NCBI GenBank assembly: GCA_016987375.1
Contig: PJRA01000048.1
Span: 2,777,695-2,841,694, forward strand
From: Brachionus koreanus
Taxonomy: Eukaryota > Rotifera > Eurotatoria > Ploima > Brachionidae
Direction: 5' to 3'
DNA length: 64,000 bases
Of this stretch, positions 14,040 through 25,557 are shown in pieces; position 1 is the first letter of the stretch, and each line of letters begins with the position of its first letter. The position numbers were made by a program, and so were the translations under genes. Below the pieces are notes generated by a model, which was given only the letters and a program-made list of their open reading frames with translations, was not told the origin of the DNA and ran no database searches.

Positions 14040-15035
14040 TTTTGTTAGAAGTAGTAAGTTGAACTGCAACTCGGAAAAATACCCGAGCAGAGCTCTAATG
14101 AGCTATAGCAGTCGCTTCTTTTTTTTTGCAAGCCATGCATCTTGTTTCGACTTAAAAATATTCAACGTTTTTGCGCTGACTATTTCTTCCGGTAGTCCAT
14201 TCCAGATGTTTAAAACTCTATTTGTGAAAAAATGGAAAGGCAAAGAGCAGTTTTTTATCTGTTCACGATGTAGAGTCTTTGAATTCCTTCTTAAATCGTA
14301 TACTTGACCACTGTGACCAAAGATTAACCTTTTTTTAAACTCAACTAACTCAATTTTATTTATCAACTTGAACATCTGGATCAAATCTCCTCTCAATCTT
14401 CTCGAAGTTAGGTCCGTCAGGTCGAATTCAAGTAAGCGTGTCCAGTAAGTCAGGTGCTTTAAATTATTAACTAACTTAGTAGACCTACGTTGAATCTTTT
14501 CTATCATATCGATTTTTTTTTCTAGGTAACAATACCAAGAGGTTATGGCGAATTCTAAGTGAGGTCTGACCATTGAAGTTTACAGAAGTTTAATGTTGTT
14601 AACATTTGGATATCTAAGCGATTTCTTCAACATACCTAGAATTCTATTTGCTTCAGCTAACACATAATTTACTTTTGTGTACCATTTTAAATCATTTTTG
14701 ATATATACTCCGAGATCTCTTTCGCATAATGATTTATTAAGTGGAAATGACTCAATTTTGTAATCATGTTATGAGTTGTTGCGACCAAAATGGACAACTT
14801 TATATTTCTCGACATTAAGTTGAGCAGACCAGTCTCAAGACCACTTACATATATAATCAATGTCGAGTTGTTACTTGTAATTTGAAGAAGAATCTACTAT
14901 GATGGTTATAATCTTGTTGTCATCAGCGTGCGTTTTCGAGTTGTTACTCTCAAATAAATCATTAATGTATATAAAGAATGAAACGGGACAAAGGACAGAT
15001 TCTTGAGGAACTATACTTGTGATCCGACTCCACTA
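14040..15035 (-). mobile_element. 5'-truncated, decayed non-LTR retrotransposon (reverse transcriptase C-terminal part)
   Basis: Read on the minus strand, this encodes the end of a LINE ORF2. From about 15030 downward come a degenerate GxPQGSVLGP-type motif (IVPQESVLCPVSFFIYINDL), then the catalytic ADD triad near 14925 (HADDNKI, normally FADD), a QLNVEKYKVVHFG block, DLGVYIKNDLKW, and RPHLEF followed by a 156-codon open tail (14103-14573) ending in the usual NIWNGLPEEIVSAKTLN block. In-frame stops interrupt the reading near 14880, 14835, 14768 and 14580, so the copy is dead. The endonuclease and RT palm N-terminus are missing, consistent with 5' truncation on insertion. The sequence is slightly more GC-rich than its flanks. 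The motif order resembles CR1/Jockey-type elements, but the clade is not settled. Confidence 0.85.
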
Positions 15036-16491
15036 TTCTCATTTATTTTTTGTAATTACCACATCAACCATGAGGTGTTTTCTGAAATAAATTTATTATT
15101 TTATTATTAATTTAAACTTATTTGTGGAACATGTTTAGTTACTCGACTTTGTTAAAATCTTAAAATTTAGTGTTTTGTATTTTAGATAATGACTACTGGT
15201 GACAAACAGTAAATGATTCGATCAAAAAATATTTTTTTTAAAAAATACGAAAAAATTTAGTATAAAATTTAAAATATTTGGTTATAAATTGATGAATTTT
15301 AAAAAAATGTGTTTTTACTTTTTTAATTGATACTTTTTTTTCCATTTTTGCTACTAACACATCGTTATCTGTATTAATTGAAACACTATCAACAACGTTC
15401 AATTTTCAAAATTCAAAAGACATAAGTATAATTTTTCATCAACATTTCTTGTAGCTAAAGCAATTAACAATGATTTCATAGATCCTTTTTTTCATTAGTA
15501 ATCCTTATTTTTGAAAAAACGAGCTTATATTCAATTTTTTTATTAAATTTTAAAACTGTTGCATGTTTTATTTGAAGGCAAGAATATAAAAAAAAATTTT
15601 TGTATATATCAAAAACCTGAGTTAATTTAAAAAATTTTCTGTTTAAGCCATTATTGATGTTTAAATTAATATCAACAATGATACTTAACAGAAATTTAAC
15701 CAAAAAGAACGTGAAACAGAAACTGAAAAGAACTTTTTTTTTTCATTAAATTAAATTTTAATTTAAACGTCATCGCCCTAATAAAGCAAAGTCTAATTAA
15801 TTAAAATAAATTTAAGTCCAATTTTAAATTTTGAAATTTTTTGAATAGAAATAAGTAATTTGTCTGTCTTGAATTTAGAATTTGATTGTTCTATAAATTA
15901 TTTTCTTAGATCTAATTTTGATGGGCTCATTTTTAAAGACATAAAATTATGCTGCATTTGCTTAATAGCCTAGGTATGTATCTAAGTAGAATATTTTAAA
16001 TTTAAAGAAGTGCATGCAAATATTGCAAGTACTAGAGTATTATTGCAAGATAAGGAGTATGAATAAAAATTTCAAATTATGATTATTCAACTCTAGTTGA
16101 TTTCTCACTAACAAGATCACACCGCTAATACTATCATAGTAAAAACTAAAAAAACAAAAGTTTTCAACCAAAATCTGCGTGGATTTCAATAAAATAAAAT
16201 TTTAATTACTATAAATACTTATTATAAAGCATACGCATAAACACTCATAACAAAATAACTCTACTTATTTTTACTTTTATGCTTTGCTTTATTTTGCATT
16301 TCAACATTAAATTAAATATTAATTTTCTAGTGACTACAGATGAATTTTTTTTTCATATGAAAAAAAATTCTCTATTTTCATAATCTTGAATAATTTGAAA
16401 TAATACAAACTTCCTAATTCAAACAAAAAATTTTGAAACTAGATAAGTTTTTTTTATTTGATCAAAAATTGAAAATTCTTAGATCCTCAAC
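15036..16491. other. Intergenic, upstream of PTBP
   Basis: AT-rich and without recognisable genes; the short minus-strand open frame at 15476-15703 is low-complexity. A near-perfect palindrome at 16342-16370 (GAAT-T-run, CATATG, A-run, ATTC) is present. A 3' splice-like TTCTTAG sits ten bases before the PTBP start codon (about 16475-16481), so a 5' UTR exon or a trans-spliced leader is possible. Confidence 0.45.
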
Positions 16492-19100
16492 ATGATGCAG
16501 CAAAGTTTTCTACCTCAATTTCCAAATCAATCAAATGCACAATATCATCATCCGCATCAAATGCCGCTTCAAAATTTTCAGCCACAGCAAAATCAGCATT
16601 TGTACTCGAACCAACATAGTCAAATGAACGTCCATAATTTGAAAACTGATCAATCTGTTAGTCGTTTTTATAAGCGTCAACCTGTAATTTCTTTGATTTT
16701 TTTTTCACTTAGAACAGTAAATTTTAATTTAAGAATTCCGACTTTTCCATTAATCGCTCAGGTCTGGGAAATATACCAGACGCTAAAAAGGTAATAATAT
16801 TTTAATTTATACCTAAAAAAAGAACTACTGAATAAAATTAAAATAAGGATTTATCTAAATTGAAGGCCCGATTTGATTCGGCTCCTCAGATTCATTCTCA
16901 ACTTCAATCCAATCAACCAAATCAAGCCATTCAACAGAACAACATGACTAAAGTTGTATCATTAAGGCACATTCCAAATGATTTAAGTGATCTTCAAATT
17001 GTTCTAATCGGATTAGAGTTTGGAGAAGTTGTAAATTTGCTTTATATTAAGCCAAAAGGACAAGCTCTAATCGATTTTTCAAATGTGAATGAGGCCCAAG
17101 AAATGATTAAATATTTTAGAGAGCGTTTAAACGATAATAATTCAGGTATTAGGGGTGTAGAAGCTGCGCATTCAAGCTATCAGCATCTTACTATAGAAAA
17201 TTCTAATCGGGCTTCTCAAACTTTAAATACAATTCAATTAGCAAAACAAATAAAAGAGTCGTCTATCAGTGGTGGTGATGGACATGTAATCAAAGCTCTT
17301 ATTGGAAACATTTTTTATCCAATTTGTATTGACGCTTTATATCAAGTTTTTTCAAAATATGGAAATGTTTTAAAAATTGTTTTAATTCAAAAGAGTAATT
17401 TTTTTAATTCAGATTTTTTTAATTTTTTTTTCTTAAATTTATTAACTCAATTTATTTAAATTTAATTTTTTTCTTAGATGAATTAGGCGCTCTTATTCAA
17501 ATGAAAGACGAAAAACAAGCAAAGCAAGCACTAGCAGTAATACATAATTTCTAAAATTAATTGATTTATTTAATTAATTTTTTTAACTAAAGAACTTGAA
17601 CGGCCGGAATATGTACAACACACACACAGGTGGATGCAATAATTTAAACTTACAAATATCTAGGAATAAAACAATAGAAGTAAAAGTTAATAATAGTAAA
17701 AGCTGGGATTACACAAATCCATTGCTTCCAATTCAAATGGATTCAAGAGTTCCAGCTGGTCCATTCGAAATGCATCAAAACAAAAATCACATTGATCATT
17801 CCCTTTTACCAATGCATGGCATGAATATGGCTGCAGCAACTTCTGGTCATCCAAACGGTTTTAATAACAACAGTCATTACGCTCCACAATCTCAACATGC
17901 ACCGCAGCATCAAAGATTGCATCATCTAATTCCTTCTTTACCAGGCCCGAATCAGTCGTCTTATAATCAAGCAGCTGCTGCAGCCGCAGCTGCAGCAGCA
18001 GTTGCCGCTCAATCAGTATCTGGTTTTTCACCAGCATCTACTGTTGTTCAAATTTCTAATTTTCCCGATCAGGTATAAACTAAAACGCTATAAAAAAGCT
18101 ATTTATATTGATTGATCAAATTGCAATTTTTAAAAAATCAAGTTTTTAAATTTTTATTTTTGTTTAGTATAAAAGGATTTGTTTATTTTTTGCATTCAGA
18201 TCAAATTTTTTTAAAAATTTTGAATTTTAAATTTTAATTTGTATAAAATAAGATTGCCAATCCTGATGCTATTTTCACTTTATTTGGTATGAATATATCT
18301 TTTTAATTTTTACATGTTTAACTTGGAATTCAGCTTAAATTTGATAATTTTTGACGGAAAATTTTCCACGTTATACATTTATAAAAAATATTTTTTGATA
18401 ATCTAATATAAAAAAAATTAATTTTACTTAATAAAGGAGTATATGGTGATATATTAAAAGTAAAAATAATGTATAATCGCCGTGATAATGCCCTAATGCA
18501 ATTCAAAACATACGAACAAGCACTTAATTCTGTTACTAAAATGGACAAAGTTAAATTGTTTGATAAAGTGATAAGTGTGGCTTTCTCCAAGTTTCCTGAA
18601 ATACAGCTTCCAATGAAAAATGTAATATAATTTTTTTTTGATTGTACTTGATAAAAATTTTTTTAAGGATGGTGGATTAGCAAAAGATTACTCTACTTCT
18701 CCTCTTCATAGATTTAAAAAACCAGGCTCAAAAAATTTTTTCAATATTTATCCGCCAAATGTTACTCTACATTTATCAAACATATCGTAAGATTTTTTTT
18801 AATTATTAGAAATATTTAAATCTAATTTAATTTAATAGACAGATGACTACTCAGGATCAAATAAATGAACTTTTTAGTAAATATGGAAAGATAATTAATT
18901 TTAAATGGATAAGTAAAGAAAACAACAAAATGGCGTTAATTGAGCTAGGATGTTTGGAAGAGTCTGTTTTAGCATTAATTGTAATTTTTAAAATAATTTA
19001 GTTATCATTTGAATCAAACTTTTCTTAGGCACTTCATAATTATCAATTGAATGGATCATATTTGAGAGTCAATTTTGCTAAAGAATATCGAAACAACTAG
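16492..19100 (+). CDS. PTBP1: Polypyrimidine tract-binding protein (PTBP1/2/3 homologue), four RRMs
   Basis: This is a splicing regulator of the nucleus and cytoplasm that binds CU-rich RNA. Inferred exons: 16492-16683 (or shorter), optional 16762-16790, 16866-17394, 17478-17536, 17593-18072, 18253-18286, 18437-18621, 18668-18786, 18839-18980 and 19029-19100. All phases from 16866 onward agree. RRM1 starts at [14 protein letters not shown]2 spans the 17394 junction ([19 protein letters not shown], then [15 protein letters not shown]). The linker carries a poly-Ala tract (17971-18008) like that of vertebrate PTBP1. RRM3 begins [10 protein letters not shown], and RRM4 follows the family signature [14 protein letters not shown]. 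The N-terminus is Gln/His/Asn-rich, unlike vertebrates. The 5' splicing is ambiguous: 16683 to 16866 keeps frame directly, whereas the 29-bp exon (giving LGNIPDAKK) needs an exon-1 donor at 16660 or 16663. Confidence 0.92.
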
Positions 19101-19186
19101 TGTTTTTAAAAAGTTGTTGATTACCAGTTGATCTTTTTATTTTTCTTTTTTTTTAATTTTAATTTAACACCATAAAAGCATAAGCT

Positions 19187-19192
19187 AATAAA
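19187..19192 (+). terminator. Poly(A) signal AATAAA of PTBP
   Basis: AATAAA lies 87 bases after the PTBP stop codon; it is the first canonical hexamer downstream. Confidence 0.45.
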
Positions 19193-20254
19193 AAACAATC
19201 CAACCGGATAGGTGAAAATATTGTTGTTTTGTTATTTAAAATATTTAGAGATTTAAAGTTTTTAAAAATGAGGCTTTTTGATGTCCAAGAAAATATATAT
19301 ATTAAAAAAGAAATGAAAGTTTAAATTTATAAATGTTTATTTCTAGTCTATTTTTAAAAAAAATAAAATTTAAGAATCCTAATTTTGGCAAGAATTTTTG
19401 TTTACTCAATTTTTAAAGTAACATTTATTTTAATCAGTTTGAATATTGTCTTAAAAACATTAATAATAATAAAGTAATATAAACCTTTTCGAGATTTAAT
19501 ATTTCTTTTTTAAATATGTTCAAAATTAAAATAATAATTTGAAATCTAATGTGAGACTAGGGAAAATTAATTGAAAAAATTTTGAAAACTTCTTAGCTAT
19601 CTTAATCTATCTCTCAAACTTAATTAATTAATGGGAAAAGACAGTCCATTTTGCCATTTAAATTAAAGAATCCTTTTAATTTTTATCAAAATAAAATTGA
19701 AAAGGATTATTTGAAAAAAAAGCATTTAAAAAACGCATCACAGTTACAAAATTAGGGAATAAATTTTACTAAATTTTGAACTAGCTACATTCACTCACAA
19801 AGAATTTAAATCATCTTTTATTATAACTATTTTATTTTATTCTTTATTTTCTAATAAGACGGTTTAAAAAAGGATTTGAAATACTCAATCAAAATGCCAT
19901 TGAGGTCATTTAAAAAATTTCTTTTCAAATACTTTTAATTTTCTCATAGTTTAAATTAGTTAAATTTGACATGAATATTTTATCAATATGGAAAACTTAA
20001 AAAAAAAACTTAATCTTATTTCTATTTAAAGTCAAAAATTAAAAACATAGATAGTTAATTTTTGAGTTGCTGTATTTTTCTTTTTATTAATTCAAAATAT
20101 TCATAGAAATTTTATTATTTGAAGCAAAGTATTTAAAAGAGCTAAAAGTAGCTTTTGTTTTTAAATGGAGAAATCTAATTTTACATTGAAAATTAAGACA
20201 AAAAATTTTTAGAGCTTCTTTTTAACAAAAATTTTGTTCTTGATTGAAAAAAAA
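19193..20254. other. Convergent intergenic region between PTBP and LRR1
   Basis: PTBP (+) and LRR1 (-) end towards each other across this AT-rich region. I see no further gene; it should hold the 3' UTR of LRR1 and several TTTATT matches (AATAAA on the minus strand). Confidence 0.55.
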
Positions 20255-21741
20255 TTAAATTATTCTGTACTTTGTGTATTTTTTAAAACATTTAAATGAG
20301 CATAAAAAAATTTTTAAAGGAATTTGATTATCAGAGACACCATTGATTGTGATATAACTAAATGACTTGGCTATTCGATTTAGATCGAACATTGAGGTTA
20401 ATTTAAAATTGTATTCAAAACATGATGAACCGCACATACAATCAAAATTAGAATTTAAATATTCAATTAAGCTTAATGGTATATCACCGACACTGTATCG
20501 TATTTGTTTGTCAATCACTTTTCTAGCACATATTTCTAACAAAGTTGGAAACTTAGATTCATTAGTTTGATCGTCTTTATTTGAATAAATTTTAAATTCA
20601 AACGGATTGTCATTTAACTCAACAGATTCCATTCTTAAGTTACTGAGTGAATATGGCATATTTTCAAATTGATTATTATTGGCATAAAGACTAACTAAGT
20701 GCTGCATATAGGTACCAAATTTTTTAGTTAAATTTTTTATTCTATTATGATTGATTTTGAGTCTTGCTACATTGCGAAAATTAAGACAAAAATTTTGATC
20801 CAAAAATTCCAGTTGATTGTGACTCAAGTCCAAACTGACTAATTTAGGCAAATAAATATTCTTGCCAATTTTTTTTATTTGATTATTAGAGAGAATTAAT
20901 TCGTTTAAAGATTTGAGTTTAAAATTATCAAATAACGTCAACTTATTACTTGAAAAATCTAAATGACTAAGCTGATCAAATTCAAAAACGCTCGAATCAA
21001 TCGCTTTTAATTCACAATTATTTATAACAAGCTTTGTTAAATTTATTGTTGGAATTGAGGAAATGCTTGTTTTTATATTGAAATTTTGTGATATTACAGC
21101 CCTATAGTTAGATAAGTACTCATCTCGAGATTTTATAGTTAATGTTGATATAGATTTTTTAAAATGTGAAGTTGACGGCATTTCTTTGACTAATGGTTTT
21201 ATGCAGCGTCCGGGACATGAACTTTCAGATTGAAGCTTTGTTTTTATTTTGTCAAGCTCTTGTGCAAAATCATTTGATGTCATAGCTATATGAACAATTT
21301 TTAAAAAAACTTTAAGTTGGTTCACATTTGCCTACTCAAAAAATTATAAAATTTAATTTTAATATGAAAAAAAAAGATAATCAATTAATTAATATCTAAA
21401 ATAAAATAAATCTAAAAATATACCTTTTGAATCGCAAGAGTAAAATTTGGCTCTTTTAAAACAATGGATGCTTTACCTTCATGAACAAATTTGCAATAAA
21501 TTTTTTCCACATTTTCTGATATCTTGAAAATAATTCAATTTCAATTTAAAATGAAGAATAAAAAGTAAATTACTCTGTATTTATCAGGACTTGGCTTTTT
21601 ATTATCGTTTACAATTAGATAACATTTAGAGGAATTTGGATCTTTAGCCAAAGATAATTGGGACAAAATTGACAGACTTTTTTTATAGCCCTTACGGCTA
21701 GCTAATGGATTGATAACTTCAAGATGCGCCTCAAGTTTCAT
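20255..21741 (-). CDS. LRR1: Leucine-rich repeat protein 1 (LRR1/PPIL5), CUL2 ubiquitin-ligase substrate receptor
   Basis: Three exons: 21574-21741, 21424-21522 and 20255-21331, giving 447 aa (human protein about 414). The N-terminal part matches the LRR1 PH-like domain (MKLEAHLEVI, then ENVEKIYCKFVHEGKASIVLKEP). Leucine-rich repeats occupy about residues 185-335 (for example LPKLVSLDLSHNQLEFL). The C-terminus has a BC-box for elongin C, TLLEICARKV at 352-361, followed by a Cul2-box-like IPLSLIEYL at 373-381, and Cys clusters CMCGSSC and CSFKC. In animals CUL2-LRR1 ubiquitylates MCM7 so that the CMG helicase is unloaded at replication termination. The ATG lies 118 bp after the EMRE stop on the same strand. 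Confidence 0.9.
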
Positions 21742-21859
21742 TTTAAAATAAAAAATTTTTTTTTAGATTTAATTTATTTTTTAGATTGAATATACACAAA
21801 ATGCGGGTATTTAGCTTTTAAGTCTAAATCTAATTTTGCAAATTTTAGTTAAATTTGTT

Positions 21860-22279
21860 TTAATCATCATCCTCATCGTCTTCATCATCTTCAGGTTTAA
21901 AAATGTCATATTCCTCCAGTAATGAAACACATTTTTTGCTGATTAGTGATCCAATAAAAACAAAAAAAATTATGTTTGCTATTATCTTCAATAAACCTAA
22001 CGGATACCATTTGGGCATATGACTCATTTCTCCACTTTCCGAATAGACCGTAGTTAAAATATGGTAATCATCTTGATAATAATCTTTTCGTTTAAATGGC
22101 TTTTTTATTGATACCTCATTAATAATTCTACTTAACTGGCTTTGATTCATAAATTGGACCTTGGATATACTCTTAAAATTATTTTTGAATAAAACATTTT
22201 TTTTCTCTATTAAACTTAAATTGCGTAGGCTGGTTATCAAATTAGGATTTATTAATGATCTGTGTGTCGGCAACATCAT
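21860..22279 (-). CDS. SMDT1: Essential MCU regulator (EMRE), mitochondrial inner-membrane protein
   Basis: A single exon of 139 aa. EMRE bridges the calcium channel MCU to its MICU gatekeepers. The diagnostic C-terminal half is present: one transmembrane helix at about 94-113 (LGLLKIIANIIFFVFIGSLI) with the conserved GxxxS (G110-S114), then LLEEYDIF and a run of Asp/Glu to the end, the MICU-binding acidic tail. The first 60 or so residues are basic and acid-poor, as expected for a mitochondrial targeting sequence. It is longer than the human protein (107 aa) owing to the N-terminus. A 3' splice-like TTTATTTTAG lies upstream at about 22350-22360 on the minus strand, so a 5' UTR intron or trans-splice site is possible. 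LRR1 follows 118 bp downstream on the same strand. Confidence 0.9.
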   Translation of the reverse strand: MMLPTHRSLINPNLITSLRNLSLIEKKNVLFKNNFKSISKVQFMNQSQLSRIINEVSIKKPFKRKDYYQDDYHILTTVYSESGEMSHMPKWYPLGLLKIIANIIFFVFIGSLISKKCVSLLEEYDIFKPEDDEDDEDDD

Positions 22280-24612
22280 GATTTATTTGAAACTCGATAA
22301 CAAGTGCTGAAAATCAACCGTTTCCAAGGATTCTTTATTTTTGAGTAGAGCAAATCCTAAAATAAAAATTTAGAAATTATGTAAATTCATAGTTTTCAGT
22401 TTGTTCAAAATTGGTTCCTAATTATAATAAATTATTGAAAGTAATAAAAATATAAAGTTTTCAAAGACATAAAGATTATATTTTGATATTTGAAAAGAAA
22501 ACCAAGCTCAATTAATTAATGCAAAATATTAGCTTCTTATTTCAAAAAGTTAAGAAATAGATAATATTTTTTCAGATATTTTCAGATTAAAAAATGAATC
22601 ACTCAAAACGAAATTTATATATTATTAATATTTTAAATTGAAATTTTTTATTATTATAAATTCTATAAATTTTTTTAATTAAGCTTATTTATGTATTTTT
22701 TTATTTTTTTTCAGAATGGTTTATTACAATTTAGTTTAGTTTTTAAGTTTTAATTTTAATTAAATCAATTACTTATTTAGTTTAATTTTTTTTACTTTCA
22801 AAATGTATCTTTTGCTGAAAAAACATTGAAAAGGTGCAACGTTTCAAATATTAATTTTAATTTAATATTGTAAGCATTATATGTTTTGAAATTAAACTTA
22901 TAAATAAAATAGAATGAGTTTAATTTTATTAGTAACATTCTTTTTTGAACTTTAAAATAATCGTTTGATTTCAATTTAAATTCAATCGTTGAAGATGTTC
23001 ATAAATCAATAATTTATATGCAGATAAATTTTGTAATTCAGGTAACTAATTCATTTTTAAAGGAATTAGGGGAAAATTTTTTGTGATAAAAAAAAATTAT
23101 TTAAATATCTATCAAAATTAATAAAATTTTTTTTGACAGAATAACGTAAATTAGATTTTAATTGAATCACTCGGTTATTAATTCATTTATTTTTCAAATT
23201 TAATATTTGATATTTGTTTAGACATATTAAATATTAGAAAAAAAAAATTCTCAAAATTTAATACTAATTTAGATTGTCAGAAATAAAATTAATAGACTTA
23301 AGACTCGCGTGGGAAAAAACTGTTCGTTCTTATTTTTGATTTAGAAATACAAATCTGCATATAAAAAACATTAATTGAATAAAATTAAAAAATTTTTTTT
23401 CACAAAATTGTCTCTCTTTTTAATTAACTTTTAAATCAAAAAACTAAAAAAGGGATCTTGACATTTTTTCAGAAATTGATCTTTTTTTAGAAATTGTAAA
23501 ATAATTAGATTTAAAAAAATAGCGAAAAAGAAAAATTTACTAGATTTCCCTGTTTTTCGATCCTGATAAAGGGAAAATTTTGTTTTTACTTAAATATAAT
23601 TACTCTATTTTGTAAATTAAAGTGTGAGCTTTCTGAATATATAAGTATATATATGTTATCGGAAAATTGTAAAACAAGAAAATTTATAGAATTACGCGTG
23701 TAAGCATAAATTTGTAAAAAATGAATAAAAATAAATCTCCAAAAATACTGATTTATGGTTTTTTTCGTAATTTTACTAGGATTTTTCCAATAAATTACGA
23801 GAATAAATCAAAGATGCGAAGATCGATTAGTTGAACACTAGGATGTACAGTTACATTTAACTATCCCTTGCCCACATCCAATTGAGAACTCATTTACTAT
23901 CATAAAAAAGTGATCAAATAGTTTTTAGTTTTTTTAAATTTATTTTCATTTTTTAGCTAAATTTAATCAAAACTGTTCTCAAAATTAGCGTAAAAATTAT
24001 TTAAAATTCCACTCACATAAGTAAATTTTTTGGTAAAATTACTTAGTCATTTTTATTTATATAAAATAAACTTTTATAAATTATATCAAAAATGAGACTA
24101 AAGGAATAAATGTTTTGATTTTTATAAAAAAATTTGACGATAGCGTCAAAAATGGCTTTCTTAGTATTTTATTTATGCAGATTAATATTTTCAAATAAAT
24201 AATTAAAACTAGGATAGAACAATATTTTAGCCCGACGCGAACCTTATTTGGTAATTTTTCGATCATTTTAGAAAAAAAAACTGCTATTAAACTGATCAGT
24301 TGATTTTTGAATGCTTGATATTTAACGCAAATATTCTTTATTACGAAAAAGAAATTTTTTAATACATGCTTTCTTTGAAAAAAATTCCATAAAATTTATT
24401 AAAAAAATAAATATTAGTAAAAAAATTGAATAATATTTGAATCGGATATCTATAAAAGTTAATTTTGGAAAATTTAAGAAAGTTTTATAAAAAAAAGTAC
24501 CGCAATTTTTGATATTACAACAAAAAAAATTGAGAATAGTTTTTTAGAAAATAAATTACAACAAAAATTGAAATTTTTAACTTTTGCAAAAGATTAATTT
24601 TCTTTGAATGAA
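22280..24612. other. Large AT-rich intergenic region
   Basis: More than 2.3 kb without recognisable coding exons on either strand. The open frame at 24081-24266 (-) is low-complexity and shows no family features. The region contains the presumptive promoter of EMRE/LRR1 (near 22300) and, at its other end, the 3' UTR of the neuropeptide gene. Confidence 0.55.
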
Positions 24613-25077
24613 CTATTTGCCCCATCTAAACGGAATATTAGAACGTTTTAGAAGTTGTGCTCTGCTATTTCCCATGATAGATATCTCGTCAGATGAATAT
24701 TCATCAAAATGGCTGTAGTCTGCCTCTAATTCTGGTTCTGAAGAAATCAAACTAAGCATGTAATTTAAACATTTATCATAGACTTTAGTGTGATCAAGCT
24801 CTCTCAAATGTTCTATTTCCTTCCTGTTTTGAGTTATCAAAATTGTGAAAAATTTGGAACAAAATTCTCTAGAATCGGCATTTTTCAATAATGAACGCTT
24901 CCCCCATTTGAATGGAATTTGTATTCTTTTTAACAAATGTCGTTTAGCTGCACTTTTAAACTGTCCTGCATTGCCATCAAAGATTCTTGATTTTGAACCT
25001 TTATCGATAATTGAAGATGAACACATAAAAATAGGTAGAATAATGAGAAGCACACAGAACAAACAATTTCTTATCAT
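24613..25077 (-). CDS. Neuropeptide precursor with two predicted IPF(K/R)W-amide peptides
   Basis: A single exon of 154 aa. A signal peptide is evident (residues 1 to about 21: basic start, then LFCVLLIILPIFMCS). Two peptide cassettes follow. KR at 50-51 precedes IQIPFKWG (52-59) and KR (60-61), predicting IQIPFKW-amide. KR at 144-145 precedes SNIPFRWG (146-153) and a final Lys, predicting SNIPFRW-amide. Both cassettes are preceded by LLKR, so they look like duplicates at opposite ends of the precursor. The glycine before the basic residue is the standard donor for C-terminal amidation. Between them lies a spacer of about 80 residues with two cysteines (73 and 103) that could form a disulfide. 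I do not recognise the peptide family; the secreted, dibasic, amidated layout is typical of invertebrate neuropeptides. It lies 480 bp from the DAW1 stop on the same strand. Confidence 0.75.
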   Translation of the reverse strand: MIRNCLFCVLLIILPIFMCSSSIIDKGSKSRIFDGNAGQFKSAAKRHLLKRIQIPFKWGKRSLLKNADSREFCSKFFTILITQNRKEIEHLRELDHTKVYDKCLNYMLSLISSEPELEADYSHFDEYSSDEISIMGNSRAQLLKRSNIPFRWGK

Positions 25078-25557
25078 TTCTTAGAAATAATATCTAGTTA
25101 TAAAATAAATTTTTATTACAGATTTCTTTATTTTATATCGAATTTATTTTAACATCAATTAAATTTACCGTTATTCTTAAATTGTTTTTGATTTAAATTA
25201 TAGCAACCCTCAGAGATTTTAATTCATAAAAAACTAAAAGCAATCACTTTTGTTAATATTAAAATTTAAAACATAAATTTTTATTGTCTCGTTTGTAATT
25301 TAGCTTCAAATTTTACTTGATTTATTTCAATTTGATTAATTGCCTAATAAATCTAGTTTGACAATTTATTTTTTTGAATGTGTTTTATTTAATCTTAGAA
25401 ATTTAAGAATTTTTGATTCAGATAATTTTTTTATTTTGAAAAAATAAAAAACAAGATATATGTTTAAAAAAATGATTGAAAAATAGAAAACACAACCAAT
25501 AACATGAAGCAAAATGTTTTAAATCATAAACATGAGATTTTTATATCAACAGATATT

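Noticed and set aside
14059..14307. Plus-strand ORF across the LINE fragment
   Set aside because: It overlaps the minus-strand reverse transcriptase tail, which carries the recognisable motifs; the plus frame is a shadow.
16342..16370. T-run/CATATG/A-run palindrome as a regulatory site
   Set aside because: Homopolymer palindromes are expected by chance in such AT-rich DNA.
24845..25084. Plus-strand ORF opposite the neuropeptide precursor
   Set aside because: No signal peptide or family features; the minus frame has signal peptide and paired cleavage sites.
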